Source: Heligmosomoides polygyrus polygyrus (lineage: Eukaryota; Nematoda; Chromadorea; Rhabditida; Heligmosomidae). From it: a DNA stretch of 64,000 nt. Below are positions 33,841-44,599 of this stretch, in pieces. The position numbers and the translations under genes are program-made. Every line of letters begins with the position of its first letter. Positions within the stretch are counted from its first letter, which is position 1. The notes beneath the pieces were generated by a model that was not told the origin of the DNA, searched no databases, and saw nothing but the letters and a program-made list of their open reading frames with translations. Where the stretch lies: NCBI GenBank assembly GCA_947396885.1, contig OX377206.1:3995634-4059633 (forward strand), given 5' to 3'.

Positions 33841-35130
33841 CTGGTACAAAATCTTCGTGAAACACACAGTTTGCTTTAAGGAGGACTTAGGAGCTAAGGT
33901 TGTAGTCTCTAATCTTTACCTGAGACGGCCCTAAAGCTTATCGTCTTTGAAAAATGCGATTAAATGGTTTTTTAACCCACCTAGAAAACTGCTAAGTACT
34001 CAGTCTTCCTTCGAGTTCGTAAAGTGGGTTGTTAGAGGGCTAATCTCCTGCATAACCAAAAAACTCTTCAAGTCCTAGCGAATTCCATTGTGGGTAGACC
34101 AACTGGTGCGTGTAGATCAATGATCGGCCACCCATGGTGGCTCGATTAATCAATCAATGGAGTATCGCGAGTCGGGTCATGCGGTCCTCTCCATTATTCA
34201 ACTTTCATCCATAATTACACCATCTGCTGTTTCTTCTCTGGGAGATGATCGTAAAACAAATCACTCCATGCCTCTTCCCCAGTTAGAAGTGCACCTCTTC
34301 TCTATTAATTTGAAATCAGTGCTATCTATTAACAAATATTCATTGACAGTGAACTATACGACATTTTCTTGCCTAATTTTTCGGCGCTCTTAGAGATTTT
34401 TCTAAATTGCATGTCTGTTTCTCTGATTGCTTTTTCTTGATCGTTGTTGAGGTCACACAACATTTCTCCCGCCAAAATTGATTCACAGTGAAATGATAGA
34501 AGCGTCGATATCGTATCGATCGTGTCGAATCGATGGGCTGATCGCCTTTACATACCTCACCTTAATCTTAGCTCGCTTGCTTATTTACCCGGACATACTA
34601 TCCGTAAGAAAACGAAGCGTGAAGGCTTTTCTTCTGGATGAGGGACTGATATGCTACAATTTCATCGAGAGCCTATTTTGCATCAACTTCACGTTTAGAG
34701 CAGCGAGCTAGGCTAGGACGGCTCGTCTTCAACAAGGCAAGTGAAAAGTGTTCCGATGGCTGATTTACAGGATGAATCTGGTGTCACGGTCAGTTTTTTT
34801 TGTCGTCGTTAGGTCCTTTATCTAAATGTCATCCTCGCCTTACCGTTAGCCTTTTTCTGTTATTCCCAACTGGCTTTATAAGTTGTAGCAGAACTAAGGT
34901 ACTAGTGAACAGCCCCGCGGCTCTGCATTCGTTGAGACGCCCTTGGTGGCAAATGTGTCATAGATTAATGTGAAGTTTGAACGCCATCATTTCCACCGAA
35001 CGCTAACGGATAGTCATGTTGAAATTACTGGAGGCTTTTATTTAGCAATATTTATCCGACATTAATATTGTTATTATACAATTTTTTAATATTTTTAAAA
35101 TTTTTAATATTTCTATTTAACTTGTAAAAT
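33841..35130. other. Gene-free
   Basis: No recognised repeat boundary. Several short open frames lack coding character. Confidence 0.4.
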
Positions 35131-35138
35131 TCATCTTA

Positions 35139-36346
35139 CAAGGGAAGGGTCTGAAGCGTATGTCTGAACGGGGAGAGCGAGTCATATAGGAAGAATCCCC
35201 ACCCCTCAATTAATGTAAAGATGTGTTTATTTTTGACCAAATCGTTAAACCCAAGGAGTAGGAGTCCTTGAAGTCACAATGGAATACGGCGCATTACGAG
35301 TTTGGGGGTCTTGTACGCCCGCGATGCCTTTGCCGGCAGCGGCTCGGAGCGCAGTGGAAGTGACGTTGCTTCAAGCGAGGGGGGTCGGAGGTTTGATTCT
35401 TCTGCTCTGCAGCATTTTTGCACTTCAACTGACTAGCTGAGATTAGGGGATTCTGACGTCTATACCATTTTCAGACGTTTTCTGCGCATTTTCCAGCTGT
35501 ACGCTGTGGAGAGTACCTTTCTCGGGACTTGTTTATTACTGATCGGGTTTTTTAACCACAACGTCCTCGTCATCTTCAAGCTGACGTGCTTCGAATTCCT
35601 TGGGTATGTTAGCCATCCGTTCGGCCAGCTTGATTTCTTCCCTCGAAGGTTCCTTGTCTAAAGGTGGGTCACATTTCAGCGGGAGTAGGTGGATCACCAC
35701 TCGACCGTCAGCGGACATTGTTGGTGTTAGGTTTTAGAAAACCTTCAACAGACCTCTGATTTCCAGGTGAAAGGCAGACATGAGGGAAAGATGGTATCGA
35801 TGCGTTTAGCTTAATTTGCGGGATCCACACACCTCGTTTCTCCTTTTATCCACCTCCGACGTCACATCCTGGTCTCTTTTGAAAATCCGACCGGAAGGTT
35901 TTTCCCCAGTGCTGATTCATGCAGTGTGTACCTGTGTATCACTGATGTTGAACATTTATACACCATCAATAGAATACCACAGCATTCAGCTAGAAAATGC
36001 GCAGGGAACGTCTGGAAATGGTATAGACGTCAGAATCCCCCAAATCCCAACCAGTCAATTGAAATGCAAAAATGCAGCAGCGCAGGAGAACCAAACCCCC
36101 GACCTTCCTCGCATGAAGCAACCCCACTTCCACTGCTCTCCGAACCGCTTGCCGGCAGAGCCATTGCGGGCGTAAATGACCCCCAAACTCGTAATGCGCC
36201 GTATTCCATTGTAGTTTCAAGGACCCCCTACTCCTTGGGTTTAACGACTTGTCAAAAAAAGGAACACATTTTTATACTAATTGATGGTGATGATTCTCCC
36301 TACATGACTCGCTCCCCCCGTTCTGACATACGCTTCAGACCCTTCC
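35139..36346. mobile_element. Element-like unit: inverted tRNA-like arms enclosing a small gene (pair 2)
   Basis: The left arm (35139-35509) and right arm (35977-36346) are inverted copies. They share GGGTCTGAAGCGTATG, the tRNA-like part (CGGCTCGGAGCGCAGTGG, then GGTTTGATTCTTCTGC) and GACGTCTATACCATTTTC. The direct repeat CATCTTA lies beside both outer ends (35132-35138 and 36347-36353, three bases off at the left). The 467-bp interior carries the ORF at 35536-35718. The tRNA-like parts point inward. Confidence 0.55.
35536..35718 (-). CDS. Small 60-residue protein of unknown function
   Basis: A complete minus-strand ORF with good coding character: MSADGRVVIHLLPLKCDPPL, then DKEPSREEIKLAERMANIPK, then EFEARQLEDDEDVVVKKPDQ. 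The first 16 residues are strand-like, the middle a charged amphipathic helix, and the end acidic then basic. There is no signal peptide and no membrane segment. The stop overlaps a polyadenylation signal (TAATAAA), arguing for a real 3' end. The start context is ACCAACAATGTCC. No splice sites are needed to make it whole, so it could be a short intact gene or a retrocopy. The inverted arms begin only 26 bp beyond its stop. I do not recognise the family. Confidence 0.5.
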   Translation of the reverse strand: MSADGRVVIHLLPLKCDPPLDKEPSREEIKLAERMANIPKEFEARQLEDDEDVVVKKPDQ

Positions 36347-36582
36347 CATCTTAGAGGGTGGATCAGTTTGTAGTCAGTTCGTCGGAATGCATAATTTGGT
36401 TAGCTCCTTTCAGGAAGGTAGTTTCTTGTAACAAAGCATAGGTGAACCTGTAATTACGATACTCTGAAAAATCGTCGTTGTAGACTTCTAAATAAATAAT
36501 GGTAGTTTAAAATTTTCCAATTAAATATACCTAGGTTTCCGTGCATGGCAAATATTATGATTCGGGCGGCTGAGTAAGGTAA

Positions 36583-36736
36583 GGCCTTTGTCATACCGAG
36601 CGATACCGAGCGACCATCGCTCACCCCGAGCGACGCCTAATGATATGCACAAATATCGATTCTATCGCGCCGCCCGATCGATATGGGAGCATATCATTAG
36701 GCGTCGCTCGGGGTGAGCGATGGTATGACAAAGGCC
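36583..36736. mobile_element. Harbinger-type MITE, family B, copy 1
   Basis: TAA on both sides (36580-36582 and 36737-36739). Ends GGCCTTTGTCATACC and GGTATGACAAAGGCC. The arms contain CACCCCGAGCGACGCCTAAT and its complement. Confidence 0.82.
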
Positions 36737-36739
36737 TAA

Positions 36740-36905
36740 GGAAGTCCGGGTTGTGGGCGTGCAGTCGATGCCTTGATTTTCTGGCGCGTTCTCGCCACCT
36801 GCTGTAGGTCACTTTGCCGATTAGCACTGTGGAGTAGGAATAGGTAAGAAAGCCACGCATGGCGCTGTCGGTAGGGTCCTCCGACACTGGTCTTGCAGGA
36901 AACAC
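36740..36905 (-). mobile_element. MITE family E, inverted copy
   Basis: Reverse complement of the segment at about 19921-20075, including CTCCGACACTGGTCTTG and GTAGGTCACTTTGCCGA. Confidence 0.65.
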
Positions 36906-36998
36906 CTGTTGATTTTAGGCTTGAATCACGTTCATGGATACAGCTCGTTGACTTTATACCAGAGTGTCTGACAGTTGGAAGAAATAGACGTGGACTAG

Positions 36999-37596
36999 GG
37001 CTTGTGTAGCGCAGTCGGAGGAGGCGCCGACTGTCGCGTGACCCGATACCAGGTTCCTGGTTCGGATCTCCTGGCCAGGACAACCAAGCCTTCCATCCCT
37101 CCGGGGTCGATGAATTGGTACCAGAATTGTCTGGGAAGGATAAAGCACTAACTTGTTCATCGGCTGGCGACCGCAAGTCATTGTGTGGCCAAATAAAGGA
37201 TGAAGGACGGCGTGGCGTTACTCAATCACTTTTGGGATGCGCCACGCATTCTACATCTGCGGGATGTCGTGGAGGCGATTTAAATGCGCATTTGGCCATA
37301 CAATGACTTGCGGTGGCCAGCCGATGAACAAGTCAGCGCTTTATCCTTCCCAGACAAGTCTGGTACCAATTCACCGACCCCGAAGGGATGGAAGGCTTGG
37401 TTGGCCTGGGCGGGAAATCCGAGCCAGGAACATGGTATTGGGTGCACGCGGCAGCCGGCGCCTCCTCCGACTGCGCTACACACGCCCGTGTGGCCAAATA
37501 CGCATTCAAATCGCCTCCACGACATCACGTAGAAGTAGAGTGCGTGGCGCATCTCAAAGGGAATTGAGTAACGCCGTCCTTTATCCTTATCCTTAC
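36999..37596 (+). mobile_element. SINE-1 copy split by another SINE-1
   Basis: Head and middle at 36999-37195, remainder at 37501-37596. The inserted minus-strand SINE-1 (37196-37487) is flanked by GTGTGGCCAAATA on both sides (37183-37195 and 37488-37500), which is itself internal SINE-1 sequence. Confidence 0.87.
37196..37487 (-). mobile_element. SINE-1 copy, full length, nested
   Basis: Tail AAGGATGAAGGACGGCG, complete body, head GGCGTGTGTAGCGCAGTCGG on the minus strand. Its 13-bp target duplication is exact, so this is a relatively recent insertion. Confidence 0.9.
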
Positions 37597-38309
37597 TGTA
37601 CTATTACATTTTCCTTGCTGATATATGTAACATCTGTTGGTGACTTTTCATATTTTGACCAGAGAAATACTGACCTAGATTTTTCTTACTAAAATACAGG
37701 ATGTCTCAAAAAATGTATACACTGTTTGAAAGGTGATAACTTTGCTCACAATAAAGATGATGAAGAAGCTAAAAGTTCATATGAAAGCTTAAAAGACTAG
37801 ACATATGAGCGGTATGGAATACGCCATGCACTCGCCTGTGAATTTTGCGTTTTACACTCGATTGAGTTATGTTTCGCTTAAATACCTGTTATAATTTCTT
37901 CACGAAGTGGCTGCATCGATTGATTTGTGCGTCTTTTAGGGTTTAAAACTATAAAAAGTTCCCAATGCTTGTGAAAAATGCAGGGTATCCTAAAAAATGC
38001 AGTTATTACTTGAAAGGTTCTAACATTTCTGCTAGTGAAGCTTTTGAAGGTATCTGAGGCTCATATAAAAAGCACATGGTAGCGGAATGGCTGTGTCCTG
38101 TAAATATTTAAGATTGCGCCATGCCCTGCCTAAAACTTCGAATTTCAGACTCGATTGATTCTGCATGGGCTGAATGCTTGTTACAAACTTGCTACTACTT
38201 CGACACATTAACTGCTGTGCTTCTTTTAACGTTTAGAGGTAAAAAATTACGTGAAAGACACGTGATATACAAGTTTATTGGTTGCATAATTTAAATATGA
38301 GCAGTAGCC

Positions 38310-38440
38310 CCATTTTTCAAAACGGATTGTTTGGGCTGATGAAGCAACATTCAAACTGAATGGAGAGTTTGGTTGACATATTTACAGCTACTGTGCAATG
38401 GAAAACGTTTACAAAGCGCAGAACAGGTTATACTAGCCAA
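38310..38440 (+). pseudogene. Tc1/mariner transposase scrap
   Basis: In the spacer of the inner fold-back the plus strand reads RIVWADEATFKLNGEFG before a stop, then HIYSYCAMENVYKAQNR. The W-A-D-E-A-T-F-x-L-N-G block corresponds to the first catalytic Asp region of DDE transposases. Only this scrap remains. Confidence 0.65.
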
Positions 38441-38651
38441 GTAGTAACAAGATTGTGACAGGCATTCAGCCCATGCACAATCAATCGAGTCTGAAAATAA
38501 ATGTTTCAGGCGGGGCATGGCACAATCTTGACTACTTAACGCCACAGACATCTCGTTACCACGTGCTTTCATACGGGTCTCAAACATCTTCAAAAGCTTC
38601 ATTTGCAGCAATGTTAGAACCTTTCAAATAGTATCTACATTTTATAGGATA

Positions 38652-38936
38652 ATAAGGATAATGGTAAAGGACGGCGTTACTCAATCCCTTCTGGGATGCG
38701 CCAGCGCATTCTACTTCTACGGGATGTCGTGGAGGCGACATGAATGCGTATTTGGCCATACAATGACTTGCAGTGGCCAGCCGATGGACAAGTCAGCGCT
38801 TTATCCTTCCAGGACAAGTCTGGTACCAATTCACCGACCCCGGAGGGATGGAAGGCTTGGTTGGCCTGGGCGGGAAAGGAACCTGGTATCGGGTGCACGC
38901 GACAGTCGCGCCTCCTCCGACTGCGCTACACGCGCC
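38652..38936 (-). mobile_element. SINE-1 copy with 17-bp target duplication
   Basis: Flanked by CTACATTTTATAGGATA at 38635-38651 and 38937-38953. A deletion removes part of the B-box region. Confidence 0.9.
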
Positions 38937-39205
38937 CTACATTTTATAGGATACCCTGCATTTTTCGCAAGCCGTTGTGCGTTTTTAGGTTTTAACCCTT
39001 AAAAAGCACAAATCAATCACCACGGCCACATCGTGCAGAAATTATACCGTGTTTTCAAGCGAAACACAATCAATCGAGTGTAAAGTGCAGGGCTTCGGAC
39101 GAGTGCATGGAGCAATCCATAGCGCTTATACGTCGTAAAATTTCTATTTTCTTGAGCTTTCATATGAGCTCGTAACTTCTTCAATACCATTACTGTGAGC
39201 AAGGT

Positions 39206-39518
39206 TAAAGGATAAGGATAAAGGACGGCGTTATTCAATCCCCTTTATGATGCGCCACGCATTCTACTTCTACGGGATGTCGTGGAGGCGAGTTGAATGC
39301 GTGTTTGGCCATACAATGACTTGCGGTGGCCAGCCGATGAACAAGTCAGCGCTTTATCCTTCCCAAACAAATCTGGTACCAATTCACCGACACCGGAGGG
39401 ATGGAAGGCTTGGTTGGCCTGGGCGGGAATTCCGAACCAGGAACCTGGTATCAGGTGCACGCGACAGTCGGCGCCTCCTCCGACTGCGCTACACGCGCCC
39501 ACTGCGCTCCACGCGCCC
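39206..39518 (-). mobile_element. SINE-1 copy with short head duplication
   Basis: Target repeats TGAGCAAGGTT (39196-39206) and TGAGCAAAGTT (39519-39529). At the right end ACTGCGCTACACGCGCCC is followed directly by a second, slightly different ACTGCGCTCCACGCGCCC. Confidence 0.87.
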
Positions 39519-39574
39519 TGAGCAAAGTTATCACCTTTCAAACGGTGCATACATTTTTTTCAAGACACCCTGTA

Positions 39575-40370
39575 GTTTACGCCCTATATGCGCTATGACC
39601 AAATAGCTTTAGTGGCATTGTAGGTAGGGCGGTGGACTCATGGGCGCTAGGTTAAGGGCTTGAAACCCACTGGTGTCGTTTGATTTTCAGTGCTTATACA
39701 AGTACGAGTCTGCAAATGACTTTGCAGTGAATCCTTAGCAATGTGCTTTCGTCGGGCACCTCGATTCATAGACGAAGTGAGCTGTAGCCAGTCAACCAGC
39801 GCGTCGCTCTGATTTCTTCATCCACTCGCTGTCCGACACGGCACTTCCGCATGTGTGTTTAGGGTAGACGGTACCACGTGCCGTCGGCAGCGGCAGCTTG
39901 TTTCACAAGAGCTGCCCTTCGCTTTCGCGTCCTCCGACCCTCAACCTGCCCTTGAGTAAGTGGATCGACCATAGACTGTAGCGATTCAAGTGGATAGCCA
40001 AGAGCCTACTGAAGTATAGGTTTCAGCATGCGATGGCTGAACCAAAACTGCCGCAGAAAGTGAGGGCTGGAAGCTTGTAGACCGACGATGAAGACGCCGT
40101 CGAGTCGGATTCAAGCGGCTAATCAGTGAGTTGTTCCTCACGAATTTTTCAGATTTGAATTTTCATGTTACACATTTTTCATTTCAATTTTCGTATAGTT
40201 TATTTTCTGTTTTCGCTTTTCGTACTAGTGTCTGAATGCTAGGAAACACTATAACTAGCTAGTGGCCCAGTTCGGTTCTGGAAGTCTTCCTGCTTATTGT
40301 CGTCTACAGCAGTCTCACAGCGCCACCATAGCATTTGAATGGAAGAAGAGTAAATGTCAGCCAAAAAAGT
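39575..40370. other. Gene-free; one weak tRNA-like stretch
   Basis: Near 39615-39675 GTAGGTAGGGCGGTGGACTC and GGGCTTGAAACCCAC resemble tRNA A and B boxes, but no cloverleaf is convincing. Confidence 0.35.
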
Positions 40371-40499
40371 CTCCCTTTGGAATGCGCCACGCATTCGATT
40401 TTCACGAGATAAAGTTAAAGCGCTAAAACATAGTCTAAACCCAACTCACCTTCAACTTTTCGATTTTCGTCAGTGAAAAACCTAAATTCTAATTTTTAC

Positions 40500-40746
40500 G
40501 AATGAAAAGGATAGAGGACGGTGTTGATTAATCTCTGCTTAAGATTTGACAACATTCCACCCCTAAAGGAAACTATGGAGGCAGTTCGAATGATACAATG
40601 ACTACATAGTGAATTATGGAGGCCCACAAGTCCTCCTCAGACAAGTCTGGCGTCAACTCACAGAACCGGAAGGAGTGGATGCTTAGTCGGTTAGGGCAGG
40701 ACCCGAACCAAGAACATGATGAGGGAGAGGGCAGTAGACCTCCCAT
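40500..40746 (-). mobile_element. SINE-1 copy, old and diverged
   Basis: GAAAAGGATAGAGGACGGTG at left, then CAGACAAGTCTGGCGTCAAC and GGACCCGAACCAAGAACAT (inverted B-box area). A further SINE-1 scrap (GGAATGCGCCACGCATTCG) lies at about 40378. Confidence 0.65.
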
Positions 40747-40829
40747 TGTTTGGAGTTATGATTGTGCTTTTGAGAAATTTTATTGAACGAGTGAACGAAT
40801 AAATTCGATGTCCAACATGTTTGAGCGTA

Positions 40830-41165
40830 TCAAAGAATGAATTTATTCGATGTCGAAAAACTCCGAGCGAAAAAAATTATAAAAAAATTAAAAACAAAAA
40901 CGAAAACCAAAAAGACTAAAATTTATTCGCGCATCAATTTTTCGAATGATCGAAAATCGAATAAGCCGCATTTGTCGTTTAGTGGAATATTCGAATTTGT
41001 TCGAATCAGGTTCTTTGCTTAAAGATTTGAAGTTAATTCGGTATTCACATAAAATTATTCAATTTTCGAATAATATTGGAATATTACTCCCTTTCGATGT
41101 CTGAAATCGAACGAATATTCGAAAATCTAGAAATATCGATTATTCGACTATTCGAGTAATTATTT
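40830..41165. repeat. TTCGAA-rich repeat, locus 2
   Basis: Long AT-rich tract of ATTCGAATTTGTTCGAATC-like words, partly palindromic. The 61-codon Lys-rich ORF here is an artefact of composition. Confidence 0.5.
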
Positions 41166-41749
41166 GAACATCTTACTTCGAGCACAACTATGTATACTGG
41201 GCATATAGAAGTGGTGCAAGTGCGAGTAGGTACCATGGGCCTAATTGATGTCATATATAGGATGTTTTTGTTTAATTTGTGCCTTCATGTGCAGTGTAGA
41301 TCGGTTGACTTTGTCTTGTATTTGCTCCTGGAAACTAAAATCCGTCCTGATAGGTGGTTTCTATAGTTATTACACCTATCGTCACGTAAGGTATTCCACG
41401 TGCGACTTCTTGGATCTCGACATGTCTTTGAACAGTGGAGAATACTGTCTTAGAGGTGTCCTGCCAAGATTGATAACGATCCTTTATTCGGCTTGCATTT
41501 CGGAGTAACCGCGATAACCCCTTCTGTAGACCCTGGAAAAGACAAAGGGAGTTTGAGGAATTACCGTTTTTAGTGTTCCAATCCCTTTCTCCATGACTTT
41601 CAACAAATAAAGTAAAATGAAAAGTATATTATAAAAACGCTTCTGAAATGTCTGAAACTTGACGTGATTCTTGGACGGGTAATTTTTCAAGTTCCTACTG
41701 TCTTTCCTGGCTCGGAAAAGGCGATTACGCCGAAACGTAGATCGAATAA

Positions 41750-41855
41750 AAAATCCATAACTATCGTCCCGTTGATCGTTGAAATGCTCACTTGGAAAAT
41801 AGCAATGGTCTCTATCATGTGTCAGAGTGGCCCAGTGCGAACAGGGTCGTCCTTT
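41750..41855 (-). pseudogene. RTE LINE C-terminal remnant
   Basis: The minus strand reads CSHWATLTHDRDHCYFPSEH then FNDQRDDS, matching the RTE-type block [20 protein letters not shown] then QIDDQ found at 44.8 kb. No tail or target duplication was found. Confidence 0.5.
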
Positions 41856-41931
41856 TTGTTTTGAGCTTTCAGAAAGAGGTCTGACGAATGAGTACATAGA
41901 ATATGTAGCAACATTTGGGGAAAGTAGTTAA

Positions 41932-42225
41932 AGGATAAAGGACAAAGGACGGCGTTATTCAATCCCCTTTATGATGCGCCACGCATTCTACTTCTACGGG
42001 ATGTCGTGGAGGCGAGTTGAATGCGTGTTTGGCCATACAATGACTTGCGATGGCCAGCCGACGAACAAGTCAGCGCTCTATCCTTCCCAGAGAAGTCTGG
42101 TACCAATTCACCGATCCCGTAGAGATGGGAGGCTTGGTTGGCCTGGGCGGGAAATCCGAACCAGGAACCTGGTATCGGGTACACGCGACAGCCGGCGCCT
42201 CCTCCGACTGCGCTACACGCACCCG
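41932..42225 (-). mobile_element. SINE-1 copy, full length
   Basis: Exact 10-bp target repeats AAGTAGTTAA at 41922-41931 and 42226-42235. The tail AGGATAAAGGACAAAGGACG shows the unit repeating. Confidence 0.9.
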
Positions 42226-42399
42226 AAGTAGTTAACTAGATAAAAAAATAAACGTGACGAATAGACATTATTAGCGCTGTAACAAGCCTCAACAAATTCC
42301 TTAATAAGATGACGATAAACATTTTTAGTATCCAATCGTTAAAGTTTATAAGATTCCGATAGCTGCCAACTGAGCCTACCGCCTTAAATGACGAAGAGG

Positions 42400-42890
42400 T
42401 CCAACAGTTTATTAAAACAAGGATTCCAATAACTCTTGTAGCACGACCACTCTGAGGGGTAAATTTCGTCTGCCAAGCGTTCTGAGTAATTGCCACGAGT
42501 GAAGCAATAACTGGTTCCGTGGACTTATCATATGGCTGGCCAGCTGTGCCCAAGTTCTCCTGAGATGGGCGTATGCATGCCTCAGCACTGCCAGGAATCC
42601 TTTCCCACCGATGCGGGATGCTGGGACATCACTCTGCACAGAGCTTTGACACAGTGAAGTACAAAGCACGTCCTGTGTCAGACTGGAGAATGGTAATTTG
42701 CATTGAACCTCGAAGTGTAGGTTCCAGAAGTCTGCACAGATTCGGAGCAGATCTGAGCATTCTTCTTGCTCCCGGATGGAGTATGACTCACTGGGCTACT
42801 TTGGCACGCGGTGGGAGTGAACAGCCAGGCTATGGCCACTTGACGCACCCGTATCTCCGGGCAAGCCTGTTCGATTCTGTTCTCCCTACA
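42400..42890 (-). other. Coding-like segment, possibly decayed coding sequence
   Basis: The minus strand has open blocks reading NRIEQACPEIRVRQVAIAWL and HSWQLLRTLGRRNLPLRVVV then LQELLESLF, the latter followed by TAATAAA. On the plus strand the word THWATLAR, typical of RTE C-termini, occurs at about 42789-42812. The evidence is contradictory: an RTE remnant on the plus strand, or an unknown gene end on the minus strand. Confidence 0.25.
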
Positions 42891-42898
42891 CTCCCTAA

Positions 42899-43032
42899 GG
42901 CCCCGTTTATACTTCGTCGCGGCGCTACGCGATGGCCACGCAATGAGGCCGAATTGATCGATCGCGTCGCACAATCAATATGGCCACTATACGTGGCGTC
43001 GCGTCGCGCCGCGACGAAGTATAAACGGAGCC
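42899..43032. mobile_element. Harbinger-type MITE, family A, copy 2
   Basis: GGCCCCGTTTATACTTC and GAAGTATAAACGGAGCC ends, 134 bp, TAA at left and TTA at right. The right TTA is shared with the family C element that follows. Confidence 0.8.
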
Positions 43033-43035
43033 TTA

Positions 43036-43371
43036 GGCCGGGGGCATACTTCCATCGCTGCGATGCCATCGCGGCGCTCAGTTTATGGCCATTCCGCCGC
43101 ACGCGGCCGAATAGTCAAAGAAAACCTCGCCGCGGCCGCCGCAACAGTGACGGTCGGCATGCGCGATGGCTTCCCGCGCCCATCGCGGGCATGGCATACT
43201 TTTTCGCGCCGCGCGCGGAGTTTAGCGTTGGTCCTAGATGGATAGCCGTCGCGCTCCCTTGCAGAGCGATGGGCGATGCGACCAGCACAGAGAAATTCAA
43301 AATCTTTCGCGTCGCTCTGCAAAACTCATCGCCGCGATGGAATCGCGGCGACGGGAAGTATGCACGAGGCC
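43036..43371. mobile_element. Harbinger-type MITE, family C, copy 2
   Basis: TTA at both ends (43033-43035 and 43372-43374). Ends GGCCGGGGGCATACTTCC and GGGAAGTATGCACGAGGCC. 336 bp, nearly the same length as copy 1. Confidence 0.82.
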
Positions 43372-43374
43372 TTA

Positions 43375-43508
43375 TACGTGGCGTCGCGTCGCGCCGCGAC
43401 AAAGTATAAACGGGGCCATAGTGGCAACATTGATCGAATGACGCGATCGATCAATTTGGCCGCTATACATGGCATCGCGTCGCGCGGCGATTGAAGTATA
43501 AACGGGGC
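43375..43508. mobile_element. Family A MITE pieces, rearranged
   Basis: Two right-hand family A ends (GTATAAACGGGGCC and GTATAAACGGGGCG) occur in the same direction about 90 bp apart, so a left end has been lost. Confidence 0.6.
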
Positions 43509-43920
43509 GTTATGCGGTGAAGACGTGGCTCGACACTGCTTCCACACCAAAGACGGCAAGGACCACGCACAGAACGCTGCTAGAACGATTCTTTCTGGTC
43601 TATAACCGGCGAACTAAACATCAAGACTGACTTTGTTTGTCCGACTCATATTCGTGACCGAGCGGATTACGTATTGAATGCTGGTGGACCGGTCCCGTCG
43701 TGGGGAGACAAGAAGAGAGATGGATGAAGAGAACATTAGACTGGCTCCTGGCTGAGTTCGTAGTTCCGATGAACCCATTGCGATTTCAGTATGGAATGAT
43801 TTAATCCTTTCGCCTACGTCACCAAGGGAATAACACGTTGAATAATGACGGCGTTAGCGAAGTGAATGTACTGTCGCGATTTGCAACGATGACCATCTAG
43901 GTTGAAAAAGGACGGATACT

Positions 43921-44290
43921 AGGTGACCATGGCATTTTGAGATCGGATATTTATTAGGGGATGCGACTTCAGCTGCTGATTTCAAATATGTGCTCAAATT
44001 CTACAAAACGCATCTATGAACGGAGTTATGACCATTTCCAGTTTGCCATCTTTGCCATCTCGATGCACGAAGAGTGGGCCAATCAGAAGAGAACGAGCTC
44101 AAGTAGGGCGAAAACTGCGCTGACCGCCCAACCGTGGTGGCGCAGGGGATAGATGCGCGGCGTGATAAGATGGGGCGGTTTATGGTTCGACTCTACCGCG
44201 ATGCAGGAGTTTTGCACTTCTTGAAAATAACCTGCCACGATAAGCCAAAGCTCACTATGTTGAATCGCAACGGAAAGGTCATCAGAAACC
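43921..44290 (+). repeat. Inverted arm with tRNA-like promoter, pair 3 left
   Basis: GTGGTGGCGCAGGGGATAGA (A-box-like) then ATGGTTCGACTCTACCGC (B box) and AGTTTTGCACTTC. Matched inverted at 44990-45354. Confidence 0.7.
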
Positions 44291-44599
44291 AAACCAGCCA
44301 ATACTATTGTAACACTTCACGACTTCAGAGGTCGAAAAGTGTTCTTCACCTAAACATGGCATAGGGGTTACTTAAGGCACTCATTATCTATATGAGGTCC
44401 GCTTTTAAAATAAAATCTCACATATTCATGGTACGCTGCAGTATAACCACGCAGTCACCACGGGACGTTTGATACAGCAATTCAATATTGTTTCCACACA
44501 GAGCTGTTAGAGCACTGCTCTTGCAGCTACTATACTGATGTATTTTTTATCCGCTGCAGACATTGCTAACAGCTGTTGCTCCAAGTATTTCGTAGTGCT

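Larger units (their letters stand above)
37697..39573. mobile_element. Tc1/mariner-like fold-back element with nested insertions
   Basis: TA flanks the ends CAGGATGTCTC and GACACCCTG. The arms share AAGGTGATAACTTTGCTCA and ACACTCGATTGA. A second, related fold-back (37979-38961) with ends CAGGGTATCC and GGATACCCTG sits inside, and two SINE-1 copies are inserted, one in each layer. Confidence 0.75.

Noticed and set aside
33477..33860. 127-codon plus-strand ORF
   Set aside because: Falls in the 3' part of the hAT remnant in a frame other than that of the recognisable transposase block.
42573..43409. 278-codon plus-strand ORF, the longest in the window
   Set aside because: It runs across palindromic MITEs A and C, whose CG-rich words lack stop codons on both strands. 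The protein shows no domain and has mirror-image frames opposite.
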